Source: an uncultured Prevotellaceae bacterium (GTDB lineage Bacteria > Bacteroidota > Bacteroidia > Bacteroidales > Bacteroidaceae). From it: a DNA stretch of 60,762 nucleotides. Below, piece by piece: positions 34,490 to 41,936 of the stretch. The notes under the pieces were generated by a model. It had not been told where the DNA came from. It did not search any database and saw nothing but the letters and a program-made list of their open reading frames with translations. A program made the translations under genes and the position numbers. Where the stretch lies: the NCBI GenBank assembly GCA_946540735.1, contig CAMNIN010000016.1, positions 1-60,762 on the forward strand, written 5' to 3'. Each line of letters starts with the position of its first letter. Within the stretch, counting starts at the first letter, position 1.

Positions 34490-35584
34490 TTATCTCACGA
34501 TTTCATCAGTCAGTTCCCATCCCATGATGGCAGAGATCTGTGGGATGAGCGACATGGCGATTTTGCGTTGGCCTTGGTAATTGGGATGCCAGTCTGCTCC
34601 CATGTCACGTTGCTCGGTCACCATGCCGGCCAGGGAGTTGGCCATATAGACATCGGGCATGTTGAGTGTCCGTTCGCGCAGCAGGTTGATGCTGGCCTGC
34701 AGATAGCGGCTGGCTGAGTGCGGTGTCACACAGATGATTTTCACGCCGGGATATTTTTCCTTGATGGTTTGGATCATCTTCAGGTAAGCACCCACGTATT
34801 GCTCGTCGGTGGGGATGGCCACGGGCGAGAAGTCGTTGGTACCCAGGTTGATAAGCACGAGTTGCGGTGTATACAGGTCAAAAGCGTAGCTTTGGGTGCC
34901 GTGTTGGTCGTAGATTTGGGTATAGCGGGTCGACAGGTTGTTGTCGGAGATTTGCTTTTTGTCACCCCAGTTGCGCACCATGCCGAAACCCGAATGGGCG
35001 GTGAGGGCGTAATCGGCGTTGAAATAGCGTGCCACGATGCAGCCATAGGCTTTGTCGCAATTCTCCGTGTCGATAGAGAATTTGTCGCTGGCTTTGCTGC
35101 TCTCCGTGCCGTAGCCGCAGGTATAGGAGTCGCCGAAGACCTCTATCATGCGCTCCTTGCGTGCCACGGGAGTCAATTTCCCTCCTTTGGCCAGAATGAT
35201 CTTGTGGATGGTCGTGCGCCCGTATTCCCCTTCTGTGCATTTCTGCAGTCGAAGCCGGTGTGTGCCTTTCGACAGTTTCTCAGCCAGGATGATGCGTTGT
35301 GGGGTCTTGCCGGTGATCTTGATTTTCTTCTGCCATTTGCCGTCGATGTAGAGGTTGTGCCACGAAATGCCGTCTTCCGAGACCTCTATGGCGAGATACC
35401 CTCCTGTGAAATCGGTTTGGAAGTAGACTCCCACCCAGTCGTAGCTCATTGCTCCGTCGTTTTGTACTTGGGTGCGGCCAGTATAGGTGATGCCCTTGTC
35501 GTTACCGGGGAAGCTGTTTTGTCCTGCCACATGCAGACAACTGGCCAGAAGAGCCAGCAAAGTGTAAAATCGGATTTTTCTCAT
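34490..35584 (-). CDS. CE2-like SGNH/GDSL esterase
   Basis: A 364-residue exported esterase (signal peptide about 1-21). An N-terminal jelly-roll-like domain (about 25-140) precedes an SGNH domain with nucleophile Ser in EVFGDSYTCGYG (about 148-159), LINLGTNDFSP (about 256-266) and Asp/His in GADWHPNYQGQ (about 331-341). This arrangement is that of carbohydrate esterase family 2, which deacetylates xylan, glucomannan or related polymers. The start MRKIRFYTLLALLA is chosen because it begins the signal peptide; an upstream ATG at 35614 lies on the -7 element. It is first in a unit with the DUF4450 protein and RluA-type synthase. Confidence 0.85.
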   Translation of the reverse strand: MRKIRFYTLLALLASCLHVAGQNSFPGNDKGITYTGRTQVQNDGAMSYDWVGVYFQTDFTGGYLAIEVSEDGISWHNLYIDGKWQKKIKITGKTPQRIILAEKLSKGTHRLRLQKCTEGEYGRTTIHKIILAKGGKLTPVARKERMIEVFGDSYTCGYGTESSKASDKFSIDTENCDKAYGCIVARYFNADYALTAHSGFGMVRNWGDKKQISDNNLSTRYTQIYDQHGTQSYAFDLYTPQLVLINLGTNDFSPVAIPTDEQYVGAYLKMIQTIKEKYPGVKIICVTPHSASRYLQASINLLRERTLNMPDVYMANSLAGMVTEQRDMGADWHPNYQGQRKIAMSLIPQISAIMGWELTDEIVR

Positions 35585-35603
35585 TGTCGTAGAATGTTTG
35601 ATG

Positions 35604-35611
35604 CAAAAATA
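35604..35611 (-). promoter_or_regulatory. Putative -7 element for the CE2-like esterase operon
   Basis: TATTTTTG on the minus strand matches TAnnTTTG, about 20 bases before the start codon. The nearest TTTG is 23 bases away, longer than normal, so the -33 part is uncertain. Confidence 0.45.
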
Positions 35612-35641
35612 CACAAATCTTTCGATATTTAGGGCAAAATA

Positions 35642-35673
35642 TTTGATTCATATCATTTTTTTTCATAAATTTG
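35642..35673 (+). promoter_or_regulatory. Promoter of the cytidylyltransferase/LicD operon
   Basis: TTTG (35642-35645), a 20-base spacer and TAAATTTG (35666-35673) match the consensus. The leader to the ATG at 35728 is about 48 nt. It is back-to-back with the esterase promoter. Confidence 0.7.
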
Positions 35674-35727
35674 CATGGTCCTTGTCGGAAGGCAGGGATT
35701 TGATTGGAAATAACAAGACTTTAAGGA

Positions 35728-37095
35728 ATGAATATCGCTGTTATACTTGCTGGAGGAAGTGGCTCCCGGCTTGGCGGCGGCATCCCCAAGCAGTTCATGA
35801 AAGTGGCTGGCAAGAAGATCATCGAGCACACCATTGATGTGTTCGACAGTCATGACCTGATAGATGAGGTTGCTATTGTCAGCCGTCCTGATTATATCGA
35901 CACTGTGAAGGAGATTGTCGAGGCCAACGGCTATCGGAAGGTGAGGAAGATATTGCCCGGCGGCAAGGAGCGCTACGACTCCAGCTTGTCGGCTATCGCC
36001 GCTTATCCCAATGATGACGACAACCTGCTCTTTCATGATGCAGTGAGACCTCTGGTCAACCACCGCATTATCGACGACTGCATCAAGGCGCTGGAAACCT
36101 ACCATGCCGTCGATGTGGCCACCCGAACCACCGACACCATCATCCAGGTCGACAGTGATGACTGTATCGTAAGCATCCCCCCACGTAAATATCTCCGCAA
36201 CGGTCAGACACCGCAATGCTTCAAGCGGGGCGTGATCCGGCGGGCGTATGACATCGCACTGAAAGACCCGGCCTTCGTCACCACCGACGACTGTGGCGTG
36301 GTGCGCCGTTATCTGCCCAACGAACCAGTGTATATCGTTGAAGGAGAAATGTTCAACATGAAGGTCACTTATGCTGAGGATCTCTTTCTGCTCGACAAAC
36401 TCTATCAACTGAAGAGTATTGCGGGCAGCAAAGAGGTCCTGATTCGCACGATCCGTGAGATGCCAGGCAAGGTCATGGTCGTCTTCGGCGGCAGTGAGGG
36501 CATTGGCGGCAGTATGGTGGAACTGGGGCGTGAGCTTGGTGCCACGGTCTATTCCATGAGCCGGAAGGAGAACGGCGTCGACATCGCCGACATGAAAGAG
36601 GTGGGCGCACGCCTTCGCGAGATCTATGAGCGTGAGGGACATATCGATTATGTGGTGTGCACGCCCGGAGAACTGTTGCGTGAACCGCTTTCGGCCATGT
36701 CTTACTCCGCCATCTCCGACAGCGTCAACACCAATTACCTGGGTGCCGTCGTGGTGGCCAAGGAGTCGTATGAGTACCTGCGCCAAACCTGCGGTTCACT
36801 GCTGTTCTTCACCAGTGGCATATACACCCGCGGGCGGATGCTCTACAGCATCTATTCCTCTACCAAGGCCGCCATCGTCAATCTCGTTCAGGCCCTGAGC
36901 GAGGAGTGGACCGACACCAACGTGAGGGTCAACTGCATCTGTCCGGATGCGACGAAGACTCCCATGCGGTTCCGCAATTTCGGCATAGAGAGTGAAGACC
37001 AGCTGCTCGCCTCACGGGTAGTGGCTGTGGCTGCGGTCAACACGCTGGTATCACCCAGCAACGGCCAGGTGGTGAGTGTGAAGAATAATCATTGA
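35728..37095 (+). CDS. IspD-SDR fusion, putative CDP-ribitol (alditol) synthase, copy A
   Basis: A 455-residue two-domain enzyme. Residues 1-235 are an IspD/TarI-type cytidylyltransferase: AVILAGGSGSRLGGGIPKQF with Arg14 and Lys21 in the positions of the catalytic Arg20 and Lys27 of E. coli IspD, FHDAVRPLV (about 103-111), ATRTTDTI and FNMKVTYAEDLFL (about 209-221). Residues 245-455 are a short-chain dehydrogenase: VFGGSEGIGG cofactor loop, Ser in FFTSG and YSSTK (Tyr and Lys of the catalytic set, 13 residues apart from Ser). The same fusion in Haemophilus influenzae Bcs1 reduces ribulose-5-phosphate and makes CDP-ribitol. Another alditol (arabinitol) remains possible. First gene of a three-gene operon; licD follows after 24 bases. 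Confidence 0.85.
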   Translation: MNIAVILAGGSGSRLGGGIPKQFMKVAGKKIIEHTIDVFDSHDLIDEVAIVSRPDYIDTVKEIVEANGYRKVRKILPGGKERYDSSLSAIAAYPNDDDNLLFHDAVRPLVNHRIIDDCIKALETYHAVDVATRTTDTIIQVDSDDCIVSIPPRKYLRNGQTPQCFKRGVIRRAYDIALKDPAFVTTDDCGVVRRYLPNEPVYIVEGEMFNMKVTYAEDLFLLDKLYQLKSIAGSKEVLIRTIREMPGKVMVVFGGSEGIGGSMVELGRELGATVYSMSRKENGVDIADMKEVGARLREIYEREGHIDYVVCTPGELLREPLSAMSYSAISDSVNTNYLGAVVVAKESYEYLRQTCGSLLFFTSGIYTRGRMLYSIYSSTKAAIVNLVQALSEEWTDTNVRVNCICPDATKTPMRFRNFGIESEDQLLASRVVAVAAVNTLVSPSNGQVVSVKNNH

Positions 37096-37119
37096 GTACA
37101 GAAGACATCACGTGTCAGT

Positions 37120-37929
37120 ATGAGAGAAATGAGCCTGCATGACATCCAGAAGACCTGCCTTAAGATTGTCTTGAGACTGCATGAGTTCTGTGAGGAGCAC
37201 GGCATCATGTATACGCTGACAGGCGGCACGCTCGTGGGCGTGATCCGGCACAAGGGCTTCGTCCCTTGGGATGACGATATCGACATCCTCATGCCTCGTC
37301 GCGAATATGAGCGCTTCTGCAAAACCTTCGAGGATACGGAGGATTTCAAACTCTTCGCTCCCTGCAGGCACAACAGCCGCATCCCCTATGCCCGGTTGTG
37401 TGAGATGCGCGAGACGCTCGTCATTCCTTATTCACCTTGTTTCGTCGGTGAATCCGGTGTCTGGATCGATATTTTCCCCGTAGATGCAGCCGATGAGGAT
37501 TTCGACACTTATTATAACCGTCATCTCCAACTGAAGGAGATCAAGCGGGTGCTCGACGTGAAGCGCATGAGTTACGTCCCGCTGAGGCGGCAGAAGACGT
37601 TGAAGGATTTCCTTTATATCCTGTGGCACAAGGTGAGGGCGACACGCAAGAGCTGCGAGCAACTCATCGAGGAGATGGAGCGCATCAGCACAGCCCCCGT
37701 GGCGCGTCCCACCCACCTCACCAATTATTATACCCTCTATCCCAAGAAAGAGCATTTTCCCAAGGAGGATTTCGCCTCCACCATCGAGGGTGAGTTCGAG
37801 GGGCATACATTCAGGATCATGAGCGGCTATGATGATTTTCTCCGTCGGCTTTTCGACGACTACATGCAGTTGCCCCCTGAGGAGAAACGTCATGCCAAGC
37901 ATAGCCGTCACGTATATCGTTGGAAATAA
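37120..37929 (+). CDS. LicD/FKRP-family phosphotransferase
   Basis: A 269-residue cytoplasmic protein of the LicD family (nucleotidyltransferase fold). It has MYTLTGGTLVGVIRHKGFVP (about 30-49) with the metal-binding WDDDIDILMPRREYE (about 50-64), WIDIFPVDAADED (about 112-124) and a C-terminal LPPEEKRHAKHS (about 252-263). Bacterial LicD transfers phosphocholine from CDP-choline; the animal relatives fukutin and FKRP transfer ribitol phosphate from CDP-ribitol. There is no choline kinase or choline cytidylyltransferase here, and both neighbours are predicted CDP-alditol synthases, so an alditol-phosphate transferase is the better reading. No membrane anchor is present. The acceptor is not encoded nearby. 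Confidence 0.85.
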   Translation: MREMSLHDIQKTCLKIVLRLHEFCEEHGIMYTLTGGTLVGVIRHKGFVPWDDDIDILMPRREYERFCKTFEDTEDFKLFAPCRHNSRIPYARLCEMRETLVIPYSPCFVGESGVWIDIFPVDAADEDFDTYYNRHLQLKEIKRVLDVKRMSYVPLRRQKTLKDFLYILWHKVRATRKSCEQLIEEMERISTAPVARPTHLTNYYTLYPKKEHFPKEDFASTIEGEFEGHTFRIMSGYDDFLRRLFDDYMQLPPEEKRHAKHSRHVYRWK

Positions 37930-37947
37930 ATACACCTTGTTAAATAT

Positions 37948-39309
37948 ATGAATATAGCAGTGATTTTGGCCGGTGGCAGCGGTTCCAGTCTGGGCGGCTC
38001 GCAACCCAAGCAGTTTCTGAAGGTGGCCGGAAAGACCATCCTCGAGCATACGATAGATGTTTTTGAGAGCTGCGAGGTCATTGATGAGATCTGCGTGGTC
38101 AGTCGGGAAGACTATGTGATGGATGTCGAGCAACTGGTGGTCGACAACCAATACCAGAAGGTGAAGAAGATCCTCATGGGCGGCAAGGAGCGCTATCACT
38201 CCAGCCTGTCGGCCATCGCCGCCTACGAGTGCGACGACGACAACCTGATCTTCCACGATGCCGTCCGTCCCTTGGTCAACCACCGTATCATCCGTGAGTG
38301 CGTGGAGGCCCTCAAGACCTATCGCGCCATCGACGTGGCCACCCCCACCACAGATACCATCGTCAGGGTCGACGAGAGCAACTGTATCAGTTCGATACCC
38401 TCCCGCAGCGAACTGCGCAATGGTCAGACTCCGCAGTGCTTCAAGCGTGGCGTGATCCACGAGGCCTACCAGTTGGCGATGCAGGACCCTGATTTCACCA
38501 CCACCGACGACTGTGGCGTGGTGCGCCGGTATTTGCCCGATGAACCTGTCTATGTGGTGAAGGGGGAGACTTTCAACATGAAAGTGACCTATATGGAAGA
38601 CCTCTTCCTACTCGATAAATTGTATCAGCTCCGCAGCGTGCCCAATACGAAGGAGGTGATGGAGGAAGCCCGACAGACCATGCCCAACAAGGTGATGGTG
38701 GTCTTCGGCGGTAGCATGGGCATCGGTGAGGAAACCGTGAAACTCGGACGTGAGCTGGGGGCTGTCGTCTACTCCTTCAGCCGTTCGCAGAATGATGTCG
38801 ATGTCACCAATGTCAACCAGGTGCGCAAGGTGCTGCGTGAGGTGAGAGAACGCAACGGACACATCGACTATGTGGTCTGCACCCCCGGCATCCTGGTCAA
38901 GAAAGCTCTTGCCGACATTTCCTATGAGGAGATCGTCAACAGCATCCATGTCAATTACATGGGTGTGGTGACTGTGGCGAAGGAGTCGTTGCCCTATCTG
39001 CGTGAGACGAAAGGCTCTTTGGTGTTCTATACCAGCAGTAGCTATACCCGCGGCCGGAAATTATACAGCATCTATTCCTCGACCAAGTCGGCCATTGTCA
39101 ATCTCGTGCAGGCCCTGAGCGAGGAATGGTTCGGCTTCGACGTACGGGTCAACTGCATCAATCCTGAGCGGACGAGGACCCCGATGCGCCTCAACAGTTT
39201 CGGCGTGGAACCTGAGGGCTCGCTGCTTGAGCCCAAGTATGTGGGTATCGCCACAATCAATACCCTGGTCTCGCAGTATAGCGGTCAGGTCATTGATGTG
39301 AAGCGGTAA
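37948..39309 (+). CDS. IspD-SDR fusion, copy B (active-site Arg replaced by Ser)
   Basis: A 453-residue paralogue of copy A, about 70% identical by eye in the cytidylyltransferase half and somewhat less in the SDR half. Lys21 (PKQF), FHDAVRPLV and FNMKVTYMEDLFL are kept. The signature reads AGGSGSSLGGSQPKQF: Ser14 takes the place of the Arg that binds the nucleotide phosphates in IspD/TarI. The codon is AGT in unambiguous sequence context. The SDR half keeps GGSMGIG, the Ser/Tyr/Lys set (YTSSS, YSSTK) and CTPG. So it may work mainly as a reductase, use another substrate, or pair with copy A. It ends before a strong terminator, 18 bases after licD. Confidence 0.82.
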   Translation: MNIAVILAGGSGSSLGGSQPKQFLKVAGKTILEHTIDVFESCEVIDEICVVSREDYVMDVEQLVVDNQYQKVKKILMGGKERYHSSLSAIAAYECDDDNLIFHDAVRPLVNHRIIRECVEALKTYRAIDVATPTTDTIVRVDESNCISSIPSRSELRNGQTPQCFKRGVIHEAYQLAMQDPDFTTTDDCGVVRRYLPDEPVYVVKGETFNMKVTYMEDLFLLDKLYQLRSVPNTKEVMEEARQTMPNKVMVVFGGSMGIGEETVKLGRELGAVVYSFSRSQNDVDVTNVNQVRKVLREVRERNGHIDYVVCTPGILVKKALADISYEEIVNSIHVNYMGVVTVAKESLPYLRETKGSLVFYTSSSYTRGRKLYSIYSSTKSAIVNLVQALSEEWFGFDVRVNCINPERTRTPMRLNSFGVEPEGSLLEPKYVGIATINTLVSQYSGQVIDVKR

Positions 39310-39328
39310 GCGAAACAGCATAAAAAGC

Positions 39329-39358
39329 AACAAGGCAGGGCTTAAACCCTGCCTTGTT
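39329..39358. terminator. Bidirectional terminator between the LicD operon and pnp
   Basis: A perfect 12-bp stem AACAAGGCAGGG / CCCTGCCTTGTT with loop CTTAAA sits between convergent genes. It has A-rich sequence on the left and TTTC on the right. Its core stem recurs in the terminator at 46847-46876. Confidence 0.8.
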
Positions 39359-39366
39359 TCGTGTTA

Positions 39367-41691
39367 TCAGTCGAAGTCTTGGTGGTCAAGACTGTCGTTG
39401 AAGTCTCTTGGCTCACGCTCTGCCATCGGGTCGTGATGGTCGTTGCGCCGTGGCTGGTGATGGTTGCCCTGTCGGTTGTTGCCTCCCTGACGGTTGTTGT
39501 TGCCACCCTGACGGTTGTTGCGCTCGGGGCGCGGACGGCGCTCACGCTCAGCATAGCCCTCGGGTTTCGGTTCCAACACGCGGTGTGAGAGTTTGTATTT
39601 GCCCGTCTTCGGGTCAATCTCCATGAGTTTCACCTTGATCTTGTCGCCTTCCTTGATGCCGGCGTCCTCGACGGTCTCCAGACGCTTCCACTCGATCTCC
39701 GAGATGTGGAGCAGTCCGTCCTTGCCGGGCATGATCTCCACGAAGCATCCGTAAGGCATGATGGAGCGCACGGTTCCCTCATACACCTCACCCACCTCGG
39801 GGATGGCCACGATAGCCTTGATCTTGCCAATGGCGGCGTCGATGCTCGACTTGTCGGGAGCACTCACCTGCACCTTGCCCACACCGTCGATCTCGTCGAT
39901 GGTGATGGTGGCACCGGTGTCTTCCTGCATCTGCTGGATAATCTTTCCGCCCGGGCCAATGACGGCACCGATGAACTCCTTGGGAATATCGAACTGCTCG
40001 ATGCGCGGAACCTGAGGCTTGAGCTCGGGACGCGGCTCGGCAATGGTATCGGTGATGCACTTGAGGATGTGCTCACGACCGGCCTTGGCCTGCATGAGCG
40101 CCTTCTCCAGAATATCGAACGACAGACCGTCGCACTTGATATCCATCTGGGTAGCGGTCAGACCGTCCTTCGTACCGGTGGTCTTGAAGTCCATGTCGCC
40201 CAGGTGGTCCTCGTCGCCGAGGATGTCGCTAAGCACGGCATACTTGTCTTCTCCCGGGTTCTTGATCAGACCCATGGCGATACCGCTGACAGGCTTCTTC
40301 ATCGGTACACCGGCATCCATCAGGGCCAATGTGCCGGCGCAGACGGTGGCCATGGATGAAGAGCCGTTGCTCTCCAGAATCTCGCTCACCAGGCGCACGG
40401 TGTAGGGGAAGTCCTCGGGGATCTGTCCTTTGAGGGCACGCCATGCCAGATGGCCGTGGCCGATCTCGCGGCGGCCAACAGAGCGCTGTGCCTTGGCCTC
40501 GCCAGTGCAGAACGGTGGGAAGTTATAGTGGAGCAGGAAACGCATGTAGCTGCGCTCCAGCACGTCGTCAACCAGTTTCTCGTCAAGTTTGGTGCCCAGT
40601 GTGCAAGTCGTGAGCGACTGTGTCTCGCCACGGGTGAAGATCGAACTTCCGTGGGGGATAGGCAGTGGGGAGACCTCACACCAGATCGGGCGGATATCGG
40701 TGGTCTTACGGCCGTCGAGACGGATCCCTTCGTCGAGGATGCAGCGGCGCATGGCGTCACGCATCACATCGTGGTAGTAGCGGTCCATCATGTCGTTCTT
40801 CTCCTGAAGGGCATCTTCATCGAGGTCGCTGTGAGCTGCGGCATAAGCTTCCTTGAAGTCAGAGAGGATTTTCTCAAAGGCCTCAGCGCGGGCATGCTTC
40901 TCCAAGGCTTGCTTGGTCACGTCGTAAGCCGGCTGATAGAGCTCCTTGTTCATCTGCTCGCGCAGTTCCTCGTCGTTCACCTCATGATCGTATTCGCGTT
41001 TCACGTCCTTGCCCAGCTCCTTCGACAGTTCGGTCTGAAGCAAGCACATCGGGCGGATGGCGTCCATGGCGGCTTTGAGGGCACCGAGCAGGTCTTGCTC
41101 ACTCACCTCTTTCATCTCGCCTTCCACCATCATGATGTTGTCGGCGGAGGCACCCACCATGATGTCCATGTCGGCCTCTTTCATCTGAGCGAAGGTCGGG
41201 TTGATCACGTATTCCCCGTTGATGCGAGCTACGCGAACCTCTGAAATGGGGCATTCAAACGGTATATCTGAGCATGCCAGTGCGGCAGATGCTGCAAAAC
41301 CGGCCAATGCATCAGGCTGGTCGACTCCGTCGGCAGAGAAAAGAAGCACGTTGACATAAACCTCAGCGTGGTAATTGGAAGGGAACAGGGGGCGGAGCAC
41401 ACGGTCCACCAGTCGTGAGGTGAGAATCTCGTTGTCACCAGGTTTGCCCTCACGTCTTGTGAATCCTCCGGGGAACCGTCCTGCCGAGGCATACAATTCT
41501 CTGTAGTCGACCTGTAAAGGCATGAAATCGGTACCGGGAACTGCATCTTTTGCGGCACAAACAGTGGCTAATAACACGGTGTTGCCCATGCGGAGCATCA
41601 CGCTGCCGTCGGCCTGCTTTGCCACTTTCCCGGTCTCAATGCTGATGGTTCTTCCATCAGGCAATGATACTGTTTTCGTAATTACGTTCAT
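39367..41691 (-). CDS. pnp: Polyribonucleotide nucleotidyltransferase (PNPase)
   Basis: A 774-residue 3'-5' phosphorolytic exoribonuclease. Domain order: RNase PH1 ([30 protein letters not shown] [15 protein letters not shown]), helical linker, RNase PH2 ([49 protein letters not shown]), KH domain (about 575-635; [20 protein letters not shown]) and S1 domain (about 645-715; [20 protein letters not shown]). The C-terminus is a 50-residue Arg/Asn/Gln/Gly-rich tail with three copies of an NNRQGG-like unit, followed by His/Asp-rich residues. Such a tail is absent from E. coli PNPase and may bind RNA or a partner. It is transcribed alone. Confidence 0.97.
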   Translation of the reverse strand: MNVITKTVSLPDGRTISIETGKVAKQADGSVMLRMGNTVLLATVCAAKDAVPGTDFMPLQVDYRELYASAGRFPGGFTRREGKPGDNEILTSRLVDRVLRPLFPSNYHAEVYVNVLLFSADGVDQPDALAGFAASAALACSDIPFECPISEVRVARINGEYVINPTFAQMKEADMDIMVGASADNIMMVEGEMKEVSEQDLLGALKAAMDAIRPMCLLQTELSKELGKDVKREYDHEVNDEELREQMNKELYQPAYDVTKQALEKHARAEAFEKILSDFKEAYAAAHSDLDEDALQEKNDMMDRYYHDVMRDAMRRCILDEGIRLDGRKTTDIRPIWCEVSPLPIPHGSSIFTRGETQSLTTCTLGTKLDEKLVDDVLERSYMRFLLHYNFPPFCTGEAKAQRSVGRREIGHGHLAWRALKGQIPEDFPYTVRLVSEILESNGSSSMATVCAGTLALMDAGVPMKKPVSGIAMGLIKNPGEDKYAVLSDILGDEDHLGDMDFKTTGTKDGLTATQMDIKCDGLSFDILEKALMQAKAGREHILKCITDTIAEPRPELKPQVPRIEQFDIPKEFIGAVIGPGGKIIQQMQEDTGATITIDEIDGVGKVQVSAPDKSSIDAAIGKIKAIVAIPEVGEVYEGTVRSIMPYGCFVEIMPGKDGLLHISEIEWKRLETVEDAGIKEGDKIKVKLMEIDPKTGKYKLSHRVLEPKPEGYAERERRPRPERNNRQGGNNNRQGGNNRQGNHHQPRRNDHHDPMAEREPRDFNDSLDHQDFD

Positions 41692-41745
41692 CTAAAAAAT
41701 CAAAAAAATCTTGTGGTTTTTTGTACATCTAAAAAATAAATCGGG

Positions 41746-41753
41746 CAAAGTTA
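41746..41753 (-). promoter_or_regulatory. Putative -7 element for pnp
   Basis: TAACTTTG on the minus strand matches TAnnTTTG. It implies a leader of about 50 nt, AT-rich, without an evident hairpin. The -33 region is degenerate. Confidence 0.45.
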
Positions 41754-41866
41754 CTCATTAATACGCTAATAAACGAATATTTCGGGGATATTTTGCGTTT
41801 TTTAGGAATACTCTTGAAAAATATACTTTTTAACATTTTTATAAGTATTATATGCTGAATTTTACC

Positions 41867-41874
41867 TATTTTTG
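41867..41874 (+). promoter_or_regulatory. Putative -7 element for the TonB receptor operon
   Basis: TATTTTTG matches TAnnTTTG, with no good TTTG at the -33 distance. Transcription near 41880 would include the hairpin at 41891-41917 in a leader of about 57 nt. Confidence 0.45.
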
Positions 41875-41890
41875 CACCCAAATTTGAGTT

Positions 41891-41917
41891 GGGGTTTGAA
41901 AATCCCCAGTTTTTTTA
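41891..41917 (+). terminator. Terminator-like hairpin in the leader of the TonB receptor gene
   Basis: GGGG (41891-41894) and CCCC (41904-41907) can pair around a TTTGAAAAT loop, and the stem is followed by AG and seven T residues. It lies between the likely start site and the ATG at 41937, so it could act as an attenuator. The stem is only four strong pairs. Confidence 0.4.
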
Positions 41918-41936
41918 ATTAATTTTTTACTAAATT

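Noticed and set aside
35728..36440. The N-terminal domains at 35728 and 37948 as true IspD of isoprenoid synthesis.
   Set aside because: Both are fused to an SDR domain, lie with licD and resemble TarI/Bcs1 more (GQTPQ, TTDTI segments), so the MEP-pathway role is unlikely.
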